Assembly (NCBI GenBank): GCA_946478765.1
Contig: CAMLDH010000287.1
Span: 1-5,253, forward strand
From: an uncultured Oxalobacteraceae bacterium
GTDB lineage: Bacteria; Pseudomonadota; Gammaproteobacteria; Burkholderiales; Burkholderiaceae
Length of the DNA stretch: 5,253 bases
Direction of reading: 5' to 3'
Each line of letters opens with the position of its first letter. Position 1 is the first letter of the stretch. The notes beneath the pieces were generated by a model. It saw nothing but the letters and a program-made list of their open reading frames with translations, was not told where the DNA came from and searched no databases. The position numbers and the translations under genes are program-made. Below are positions 1 to 5,253 of the stretch, one piece after another.

Positions 1-429
1 CGGTACGTGCGCGGATGCAGTTTCAACAGGGCTGGCCGGCGCCTGTACCGCCGGCTCCGGCGCGGGACTTGATGACGTTGGTGCAGAGGGTGGCGCTATG
101 CTTGTCACGGTTGCGGGGGCATGGAGCGGTGCGGGTCTTCGAACAGGAACCGCCGGCGGAGGAAGGAGCGGTCGCGGCTTCGGCACCGGCTTTGGCTTCG
201 GCGGCTGAAGCCGCAACTGCGGTTGCGGCGGCGGTTGCGGCGGCGGCCCCTCCGGCATGAGCGTCATCTCCCTGATGATTCTTACCTCGACAGGTGGGTG
301 AGTCACTTCGACCACCTTGCGGGCAAGCCCGGTCGGGAGAGCATAGAGGACTATCGCATGGAGAAAAATGACAAAAATGAAGATGCCAATGTGTTTCGTC
401 GGCATCTTCTGTTGATATACGAAGTCCAC
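1..429 (-). CDS. tonB: TonB energy transducer, N-terminal part (runs off left edge)
   Basis: TonB links the inner-membrane proton motive force (through ExbB/ExbD) to outer-membrane receptors. The frame is open to the window edge; 143 residues are visible. A short cytoplasmic N-terminus is followed by one membrane helix (about residues 14-31, IGIFIFVIFLHAIVLYAL) that contains the histidine (residue 24) typical of TonB anchors. From about residue 62 comes a long proline-rich periplasmic spacer with PPPQPPPQPQ and PPKPKPVPKPRP. The C-terminal receptor-binding domain lies outside the window. I chose the GTG at 429 because GGGA sits 7 bases upstream. The only in-frame ATG (405) has no well-spaced ribosome binding site but would still leave the helix whole. 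The frame is closed upstream by TGA at 535-537. It follows the TonB-dependent receptor on the same strand, which supports the call. Identification is by architecture; the spacer composition is diagnostic, its exact sequence is not. Confidence 0.88.
   Translation of the reverse strand, partial: MDFVYQQKMPTKHIGIFIFVIFLHAIVLYALPTGLARKVVEVTHPPVEVRIIREMTLMPEGPPPQPPPQPQLRLQPPKPKPVPKPRPLLPPPAVPVRRPAPLHAPATVTSIAPPSAPTSSSPAPEPAVQAPASPVETASAHVP
219..242. repeat. 12-bp tandem repeat, two copies, in the tonB proline-rich spacer
   Basis: GCGGTTGCGGCG occurs twice back to back (219-230 and 231-242) and is followed by another GCGG. On the minus strand it encodes the PPPQ repeats of the TonB spacer. Such in-frame repeats can change the spacer length by slippage without breaking the frame. 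Confidence 0.7.
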
Positions 430-535
430 ATCGCCATCCCAAAAGCCTGTTCCGATAGGACAGTCGCGCCAGGTAATGATTCCGGATTCGCAGGCTAAAA
501 AAGTTTTCCATGCCCCTTGAAATTTAACGCGTTGT

Positions 536-560
536 CATATCCCGTTCCGGTCAGGATATG
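536..560 (-). terminator. Hairpin just after the receptor stop codon, possible weak terminator
   Basis: CATATCC (536-542) and GGATATG (554-560) form a perfect 7-bp inverted repeat with an 11-base loop, starting 2 bases past the receptor TGA. There is no T-run directly after it on the minus strand, so it is not a standard intrinsic terminator. It may protect the 3' end of the message or partly separate the receptor from tonB. Confidence 0.35.
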
Positions 561-562
561 GG

Positions 563-2716
563 TCAGAACTTGGCCTGCAGGCTCAGGGTGAACGTGCGCG
601 GGCTGCCCGGCGTGACCCAGACGTTGTTGTAAGCGCTGGCGTAGTAGGTCTTGTCGAACACATTGTCCACGTCCAGCGACAGGCGCAAGGTCTTGCTGAT
701 GCGCCAGTCGCTGGTCAGCTTGACGGTCGTGTAGGCAGGCAGGACCGGAACGCCGGTGTCGCCGGTACGCTCGCCTACGTGTGAGAAACCGCCGCCCAGG
801 CCGAGCAGCATGCCGCCTTCGAGCAGCATCTCGTGCATGACAAAAGCACTGCCGCTATGGCGGGGAAACTGCTTCAACTCACTGTCGAGATAGGCATAGC
901 TAAGGGCGACGCGCCAGTCGCGAGCGATCTGGCCGGCAAGCTCGAATTCCAATCCCTTATTGCGAACCTCGCCTGCGGCAATGGAAAAGTCGGTGTTGTT
1001 CGGATCAGGAACGAGCACGTTGCGCTTTTTGATGTCAAACAGCGACACGCTGGCGCCCAGTTGCTCGTCAGGCGATTGCCACTTCACGCCCAGCTCGCGT
1101 GCCGTGCCGCTCTCCGGATCGAAGGCGGCGCCGTTTGCAGCGGTACCCACGTTGGGGCGGAACGAACGTCCTATGCTGGCATAGGCTGACAAGGTCCGGC
1201 TTGGCAGCCAGGTGAGGCCCAGGCGCGGGCTTGTTGCGCTGGGCTGCTGGTCCGTGGTGGTGCCGGCTGCGCGGTCTTCGATGTGCTGGCGATCGCGGTC
1301 ATGCCGCACGCCGGCGAGCAGCTTCCACTGCGGGCTCAGGTTGATCTGATCTTGTGCATAGATGGCCGTGCCGCGCTCGCGCTGGTCGCTGTCCATGGCA
1401 GAGACCGTGGGATTTGGCCGGGCTTGGCCATAGACGGGGTTGTAAATGTCGATCCCGTAAGTGGGCCACTGAGCGCGGGGCTGCTGCTTCAGTAACTGGC
1501 CGATGTCAAAGCGAAAAGCCTCGGCGCCGAGCACCGGGTTGTGCTCCAAGCCGCCGATCGTCAGTTTGCCCAGCACGTTGATTTGCGAGGACCAATCCTC
1601 CGAACGGTAATCACGATAGCGCAGGCGGCGCCACAGCAAGCCGGTGTTGTCTACCGATGCAGTACCGCCGTTATAAGCATGTCCTTCACTCGCATAGCCA
1701 TTCAGGGTGGCATGGCGATATTGCATGCCGGCACGCACTTGCCAGGCCGATGACAGAGCATGCTCCACGAAAAACTGGTGCGTCTGGTTTTCAATCGTGA
1801 TGTCGCCATCGGCAGGCTCGCCGTAGAAGCGCGAGATAGGCACCACGTCCAACTGCCCCTTGACCGAAACGACCCCGCGATCCAGCGGCGCTTGCTGCCA
1901 CAGCCATTCGCCGTCATAACGCACGATAGTGTCTCGGTTCACTTTCCAGGCAAGCGCCGGCGCTACCAGTTCGCGTTTGCTGTGGAGGTAGTCGCGGAAG
2001 CTGTCCTTGTCCTCGGCGGCCACATTGAGCCGATACGCCAGGTCGGCTGGTTGTTGAGTACCGTCATTGAGCGGGCCGGTGCTGTCGAATGCAATGCGCT
2101 TGTAGTCGTAGCTGCCGTAATAAGCTTCCACCGAATGAGCGGGCTGGAAGCTCGGTTGCTTGGTGATGATGTTGACAGTGCCGCCGGGTTCGCTGATGCC
2201 ATACAGCGCGCCAACCGTACCCTTGAGGAACTCGATGCGTTCGACGTTGGCCGTGTCGCGCGGCGCATTGAAGCCGCGATTGGCGGCCATGCCGTTGCGT
2301 AACATGCTCATGCCGGTGTTTTCGTTTCCTGCGAAGCCGCGAATGGCCACGTTATCCCAGAGGCCACCGAAGTTATTCTGGCGCGTGGCGCCGGCTACAT
2401 AGTCCAGCACATCGTCCAGGCGCCCGGCGCCCACATCGTCCAGAAACTGTCGCGTTACCTCGCGCACGGCCTGCGGAACTTCGCGCAAGGGCGTGTTGTT
2501 TTTCGTGGCGCCGCCGCTGCCCTTACCATCGAAGTAGCTGCCGGACTGCCTGCGTCCGATGACGGTGATGGTTTCGGACGGCGGCTCCACAGCGGCGCTG
2601 TTGTTTGCCGGGGTGGGGACTGATGCTGCTGTCTGCGCAGCGGCGCTGTTGAATGCGAGAGCCAGCATGGCCGCAATCAGAGTTGGTGGGAAATAATGAC
2701 GGTGAACAAGACGCAA
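563..2716 (-). CDS. TonB-dependent ferric-siderophore receptor, outer membrane
   Basis: Outer-membrane gated channel that binds an iron chelate and imports it using energy from TonB. From the TTG at 2716 it has 717 residues, usual for the FhuA/FhuE/FpvA/FoxA-type siderophore receptor family. A signal peptide covers about residues 1-28 (hydrophobic core PPTLIAAMLALAF, then NSAAAQ). A TonB box, ETITV, lies at 48-52. The plug domain is about 75-188 and includes VERIEFLKG (158-166), LYG and EPGGTVNIITKQP. The rest is the 22-strand barrel, ending in ...SLQAKF with the terminal phenylalanine needed for barrel assembly. No FecA-type N-terminal signalling domain is present, since the TonB box follows the signal peptide closely, and no sigma/anti-sigma pair is in view. 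The frame stays open upstream to an ATG at 2857, but that start would put about 47 charged residues before the signal peptide and falls inside the REP element. The substrate cannot be read from sequence alone. Confidence 0.93.
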   Translation of the reverse strand: MRLVHRHYFPPTLIAAMLALAFNSAAAQTAASVPTPANNSAAVEPPSETITVIGRRQSGSYFDGKGSGGATKNNTPLREVPQAVREVTRQFLDDVGAGRLDDVLDYVAGATRQNNFGGLWDNVAIRGFAGNENTGMSMLRNGMAANRGFNAPRDTANVERIEFLKGTVGALYGISEPGGTVNIITKQPSFQPAHSVEAYYGSYDYKRIAFDSTGPLNDGTQQPADLAYRLNVAAEDKDSFRDYLHSKRELVAPALAWKVNRDTIVRYDGEWLWQQAPLDRGVVSVKGQLDVVPISRFYGEPADGDITIENQTHQFFVEHALSSAWQVRAGMQYRHATLNGYASEGHAYNGGTASVDNTGLLWRRLRYRDYRSEDWSSQINVLGKLTIGGLEHNPVLGAEAFRFDIGQLLKQQPRAQWPTYGIDIYNPVYGQARPNPTVSAMDSDQRERGTAIYAQDQINLSPQWKLLAGVRHDRDRQHIEDRAAGTTTDQQPSATSPRLGLTWLPSRTLSAYASIGRSFRPNVGTAANGAAFDPESGTARELGVKWQSPDEQLGASVSLFDIKKRNVLVPDPNNTDFSIAAGEVRNKGLEFELAGQIARDWRVALSYAYLDSELKQFPRHSGSAFVMHEMLLEGGMLLGLGGGFSHVGERTGDTGVPVLPAYTTVKLTSDWRISKTLRLSLDVDNVFDKTYYASAYNNVWVTPGSPRTFTLSLQAKF

Positions 2717-2722
2717 GTAATT

Positions 2723-2730
2723 CCCTCTCT
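2723..2730 (-). promoter_or_regulatory. Ribosome binding site that fixes the TTG start of the receptor
   Basis: Read on the minus strand, AGAGAGGG lies 6 bases before the TTG at 2716-2714. It is the best Shine-Dalgarno match near the 5' end of this gene, and the TTG directly precedes a normal signal peptide. Confidence 0.7.
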
Positions 2731-2814
2731 TGCCGTAAATGTAATGTTCTGGCTGGCGGAAGAAAAACACTAAGTAGTTACGCAAAATTATTTGTGTTGC
2801 GATCAAGCGGGAGC

Positions 2815-2881
2815 GGAGCAGGGTGCGCTTGCGCACCAATACCGTCCGTCGCAGCATTGGTGCGCAAGCGCACCCTACTCC
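2815..2881. repeat. REP doublet (REPIN/BIME-like): two inverted 26-base units
   Basis: The arm at 2815-2840 (plus strand) and the arm at 2881-2856 (minus strand) are identical at 25 of 26 bases. They read GGAGYAGG, then TGCGCTTGCGCACC, then AAT, and are separated by a 15-base spacer (2841-2855). Each arm also holds its own palindrome, GGTGCGC-TT-GCGCACC, preceded by a GTAG/GCAG tetranucleotide. That tetranucleotide-plus-palindrome layout is typical of REP sequences mobilised by RAYT (TnpA-REP, Y1) transposases, and two inverted REPs make a REPIN. No RAYT gene is in the window. The element can form either one long hairpin or two short ones. It lies about 100 bases upstream of the receptor start, on the far side of the likely promoter. 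Family membership is inferred from structure; copies elsewhere in the genome cannot be seen here. Confidence 0.8.
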
Positions 2882-3082
2882 TTACCATTTTTCTGCTTTT
2901 GAGTTACCGGCGGTGCTTCACATTACTGCGGTTTTTTCAAACACGTTATGCGCCGCGTTAACCTTTGAAGAAAACCGTCGAGCGTTCTTTCCGTCACAGA
3001 GGATTTGCGGGCAACAACATTATGGCCTCGCTCCAAGTTCAGTGCCAAAAAGAACCTGCAATCCGTTGGCTATATATTCAAT

Positions 3083-3994
3083 CTACACTGAGGCGGCTTC
3101 GAGTTGATCATTGCGGCGTGATGCTGGTATAAGTGCTGATAAAGCCAATCCTACAGTCATCAATGCAATACCAAGCCACTGATTATCACTGGGACGAAAG
3201 CCATTAATCCCAATATCAAGCACCATCGCCGTTACAGGATCAAGATAAACCAATGTTGAAATCAGTCTGGTGGACAATTTGCGAATGCTGCCGAAGAATA
3301 GATAATAGACTAAGCCTGTATGTATTGTTCCCATTACGACCACGGCCAACCAATTGTTCATAGTCAAAGCAGAGAAAGCACCGAATTGTACAAAAGCTGG
3401 CAAAAGCAGCGTGCCGAGCAAAGTCTGTAAACATGCCACAGCGTAGGGGCTAAGTTGATGTATTCCTTTCCCTAATAACGTCAACACAGCATAGAACATA
3501 GCTGCCAATAGTGCCCAAAGCGGTCCAGATGACCATAATATCTTCAGCGATTGGCTCTCCACTCCAGCAATCAACGCCGAACCACTAAAACAAATAATTA
3601 TCGAAAATAGCGACAAAGCAGTCAAACGTTCACCAAACATCAGCACACCAGCAAGCAACACGAGCACTGGTGCAAGATAATAAATTGATACTGCCATTGT
3701 TACTGGCATTAGTTCGAAAGCACGAAACAGGCAAATCCAGTTCGCAACCAATGCCAAACCGCACATCGCCACCCGAATCAGCTCTTTCCGCACCCATCGT
3801 TCCTGCCAGATTCTGCCTGATAGCACCCAACCAAGCCCGAGAAAAATAGTCGCGCTTATGCAGCGCACAAACACTAATTCGAAAGCCTTGAGTCCGGTAT
3901 ACGGAGCAATAATGCCAACCGAACCGAAAATCGCCATCGCAAACAGCATTCCTAGTAATGCCAGCCGCGATCCGTGCATAGGGATTTTTTCCAT
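3083..3994 (-). CDS. EamA/DMT-superfamily exporter, RhtA-like
   Basis: Inner-membrane transporter of the drug/metabolite transporter superfamily, probably exporting an amino acid or derivative. From the ATG at 3994 it has 303 residues, the usual length for the family. Ten hydrophobic segments are visible (about 11-31, 37-57, 73-91, 98-119, 126-144, 156-174, 182-201, 214-234, 244-262, 272-290), forming two EamA repeats. MPVTMAVSIYYLAPV (96-110) followed by FGERL in the first repeat, and YLDPVTAMV (250-258) in the second, are family-typical. The frame continues upstream to 4150, but that part overlaps the dehydrogenase gene in another frame and adds no sensible membrane segment. A second ATG at 3979 is also possible. 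The ribosome binding site is weak (TTGGA). The gene starts 22 bases after the dehydrogenase stop, so it is co-transcribed. Next to an IDO-like dioxygenase and a dehydrogenase, export of a hydroxylated or keto isoleucine derivative is a reasonable inference. It is AT-richer than the receptor gene. Confidence 0.88.
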   Translation of the reverse strand: MEKIPMHGSRLALLGMLFAMAIFGSVGIIAPYTGLKAFELVFVRCISATIFLGLGWVLSGRIWQERWVRKELIRVAMCGLALVANWICLFRAFELMPVTMAVSIYYLAPVLVLLAGVLMFGERLTALSLFSIIICFSGSALIAGVESQSLKILWSSGPLWALLAAMFYAVLTLLGKGIHQLSPYAVACLQTLLGTLLLPAFVQFGAFSALTMNNWLAVVVMGTIHTGLVYYLFFGSIRKLSTRLISTLVYLDPVTAMVLDIGINGFRPSDNQWLGIALMTVGLALSALIPASRRNDQLEAASV

Positions 3995-4016
3995 TTTTTT
4001 CCAATAAAGAAATTTA

Positions 4017-4754
4017 CTATAGGCGCTTGCCAGCCGTCCAACCGCCATCAACCAAAAAATTTGCACCAGTGACAAATCCCGCCCCCGGTGAAACCAAGTA
4101 ATTAATACAGGCAACCACGTCATCTGGCTCACCCCAACGGCCGAGGGCATGGTTACTCCGAATTAATGACACGAGATCTGGCTGATTGAAATAAGGCTCC
4201 GTCAGTTCAGTCCGAATCACGCCCGGTGAAACTGCATTGACCCGGATGCCCGCTGCACCAAATTCCATTGCCAACTGCTTGGTCAGTCCAATCAGACCAT
4301 GCTTGGCACTAACATAAGCTGCCCGTTCCGGTTCAGCCATTACGCCTGACACTGATGCAATATTTACAATGCAGCCCTCAATGCCGCGCGCCAGCCAACG
4401 TTTAGCGCATTCGCGAGATAAGATAAAAGGAGCAGTCAGGTTGACCGCCAACACTCGTTCAAACATTTCATCATCCAGATCAACAACCGGAACGATCTCC
4501 CGAATACCGGCAGCGTTGATCAGGATATCTGGCACCCAACCCTTATCATCAAACCGCGCAAAACTGGCGCGAATGGACGCCTTGTCGATCAAGTCGAGCT
4601 GTATAGATGTTAGGCGCTCCGATGCATCAAGCTGCGACAAATGGGCTGTATCACGGTCGATGCCAAGCACCTCATCTCCTTGCGCTAGAAAATGGCGTGC
4701 GCAAGCAAAGCCAATACCACTGCCAGCACCAGTGATGATTACCCGACGCCTCAT
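4017..4754 (-). CDS. Short-chain dehydrogenase, probable 4-hydroxyisoleucine dehydrogenase
   Basis: Classical SDR of 245 residues, full length. The cofactor motif TGAGSGIG is at 8-15. Asp33 at the end of the second strand (GIDRD) points to NAD rather than NADP. NAAG is at 80-83. The catalytic tetrad is Asn105, Ser134, Tyr147 and Lys151 (YVSAK), followed by the SPG motif and a C-terminal VDGGWTAG. Family membership is certain, but SDR substrate specificity cannot be read from sequence alone. The ATG overlaps the stop of the upstream dioxygenase (ATGA, 4754-4751), which suggests translational coupling and related substrates. In Bacillus thuringiensis an SDR beside L-isoleucine dioxygenase oxidises 4-hydroxyisoleucine to 2-amino-3-methyl-4-ketopentanoate. 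By context this gene likely does the same. The alternative is an unrelated FabG-like ketoreductase. Confidence 0.9.
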   Translation of the reverse strand: MRRRVIITGAGSGIGFACARHFLAQGDEVLGIDRDTAHLSQLDASERLTSIQLDLIDKASIRASFARFDDKGWVPDILINAAGIREIVPVVDLDDEMFERVLAVNLTAPFILSRECAKRWLARGIEGCIVNIASVSGVMAEPERAAYVSAKHGLIGLTKQLAMEFGAAGIRVNAVSPGVIRTELTEPYFNQPDLVSLIRSNHALGRWGEPDDVVACINYLVSPGAGFVTGANFLVDGGWTAGKRL

Positions 4755-5215
4755 TGCTTAGTCTCGTTGGAAAAGGTAATCAGTAGGATGTCGCGGAATG
4801 CACCGGTGTTGATGTTTGTCCCAATTGGGGTGACAGCATGTAGGACTTTCTGACCAAGTACCAAGGTATCGAGCGGCTGGGTAAGCCGTATCACTCGGTC
4901 AATACGACGGTCACCGGAGGAAATTAAATTATCGCCACCAAGTATGCATGCACTGAGATTAAGCAGGTGAACAAAGACGACCGGCTCGTCATCTCTATGC
5001 AACCATACTGGCGAACTGATCGCTGGTGCTTGAGGGATCGCATGATAGCGGACTTGATGCAGTCCAATAATTACCGGACGCGTCCAATCCACTAATGCGG
5101 TAGATCGGGCGATCTCATAATCACGCTGTAATAAATGTTGTGTCAGGGGGTTGTTACGAAACCCTGCAGTCAATGGCGCGAATCGACGTACTGCACCACC
5201 GGTAGTTGTCAACAA
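4751..5215 (-). CDS. L-isoleucine 4-dioxygenase-like Fe(II)/2-oxoglutarate enzyme, 5' end missing or interrupted
   Basis: Related to L-isoleucine dioxygenase (2OG-Fe_Oxy_2 family), which uses Fe(II), O2 and 2-oxoglutarate to make 4-hydroxyisoleucine. In the 154 residues from the TTG at 5215, the iron ligands are present: His73-x-Asp75 in WLHRDDEPVVF and His126 in GQKVLHAVTP, with Arg141 (AFRDILLITF) as the likely 2-oxoglutarate ligand. IIGLHQVRY (49-57) and GGDNLI (93-98) also match Bacillus IDO as I remember it, including the 53-residue spacing between the two histidines. Family members are about 240 residues, so roughly 85 N-terminal residues are absent. The frame continues past 5215 to an in-frame TGA at 5231-5233. 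The TTG start has no ribosome binding site. The reading is therefore a gene broken by a nonsense mutation, frameshift or sequence error near the window edge, with an intact catalytic core. Its stop overlaps the dehydrogenase ATG. Confidence 0.85.
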   Translation of the reverse strand: MLTTTGGAVRRFAPLTAGFRNNPLTQHLLQRDYEIARSTALVDWTRPVIIGLHQVRYHAIPQAPAISSPVWLHRDDEPVVFVHLLNLSACILGGDNLISSGDRRIDRVIRLTQPLDTLVLGQKVLHAVTPIGTNINTGAFRDILLITFSNETKQ

Positions 5216-5253
5216 AGATGACGCGTCAAGTCATGCGGCTTGCTTTAGTATTT

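Larger units (their letters stand above)
2717..3082. other. Intergenic region between the exporter and receptor genes
   Basis: 366 bases with no convincing gene. From the receptor side: the ribosome binding site (2723-2730); an AT-rich stretch (about 2755-2805) that most likely holds the receptor promoter, though I cannot assign -35/-10 boxes or a Fur site with confidence; the REP doublet (2815-2881); then about 200 AT-richer bases (2882-3082) in which I see no gene and no clear terminator for the exporter operon. Plus-strand open frames here carry no recognisable protein features. Confidence 0.6.

Noticed and set aside
466..490. AATCATTACC ahead of tonB, resembling half a Fur box
   Set aside because: Only one half matches (about 10 of 19 positions overall), which is not above chance.
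15..511. Open frames at 15-260 (+), 121-498 (+) and 23-511 (-) over the left end
   Set aside because: Low-complexity Ala/Arg/Cys-rich translations produced by the GC-rich CCG/CAA repeats of tonB; the third minus frame gives a recognisable TonB.
1760..2302. 180-codon plus-strand open frame within the receptor gene
   Set aside because: Antisense shadow of a well-supported receptor; no domain or ribosome binding site recognised. The other plus and minus open frames inside 833-2676 are rejected for the same reason.
2731..2815. Possible Fur box or sigma-70 promoter ahead of the receptor
   Set aside because: The stretch is AT-rich and a TTGATC is present, but no match to GATAATGATAATCATTATC or to a well-spaced -35/-10 pair was good enough to report as a site.
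2906..2937. ACCG...CGGT followed by a T-run on the plus strand
   Set aside because: Only a 4-bp stem with a long loop, and no plus-strand gene upstream for it to terminate.
2945..2966. GTTATGCGCCGCGTTAAC, resembling an integron attC core
   Set aside because: It lacks the paired outer core sites and the cassette arrangement; the resemblance is superficial.
3044..3070. GCCAA...TTGGC inverted repeat after the exporter stop
   Set aside because: Five-bp stem with a 17-base loop and no T-run after it on the minus strand; too weak to call a terminator.
2653..3107. Two plus-strand open frames (2653-2961 and 2823-3107) across the intergenic region
   Set aside because: They run through the receptor 5' end and the REP doublet, have odd composition and show no recognisable features.
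3995..4150. Upstream extension of the exporter frame to an ATG at 4150
   Set aside because: It overlaps the dehydrogenase coding sequence in another frame; the DMT fold starts properly at 3994 (or 3979).

Overview
All five protein-coding genes lie on the minus strand, so the window is transcribed from right to left. It suggests a Gram-negative bacterium: there is an outer-membrane TonB-dependent receptor, a TonB energy transducer, and a REP-type palindrome pair of the kind found in many Proteobacteria. The receptor and tonB are GC-rich. A betaproteobacterium is my guess from the general look, not something the sequence proves.

Right half (about 3083-5253): a compact three-gene operon. In transcription order it holds (1) an Fe(II)/2-oxoglutarate dioxygenase closely resembling L-isoleucine 4-dioxygenase (IDO), whose 5' part is cut off by an in-frame stop near the right edge; (2) an NAD-type short-chain dehydrogenase joined to it by an ATGA overlap; and (3) a ten-helix EamA/RhtA-type exporter 22 bases further on. 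The same set (dioxygenase, 4-hydroxyisoleucine dehydrogenase, RhtA-like exporter) is, as I recall, what was described in Bacillus thuringiensis for L-isoleucine -> 4-hydroxyisoleucine -> 2-amino-3-methyl-4-ketopentanoate. The inferred role is oxidation of a free branched-chain amino acid and export of a product. The interrupted dioxygenase may mean the pathway is decaying here.

Middle (2717-3082): a 366-base intergenic region. It carries a 67-base element of two inverted copies of a 26-base unit, each with its own small palindrome (a REP doublet, or REPIN). The rest is AT-richer DNA with no convincing gene.

Left half (1-2716): a ferric-siderophore-type TonB-dependent receptor, full length when started at a TTG codon with a good ribosome binding site, followed by a tonB gene that runs off the left edge. 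The tonB reading frame is easily missed because it is open at the edge and overlapped by alanine- and arginine-rich shadow frames. Together these two genes would take up an iron chelate across the outer membrane. Base composition differs sharply between the receptor and the exporter gene, so the isoleucine operon may be an acquired block next to an iron-uptake locus.
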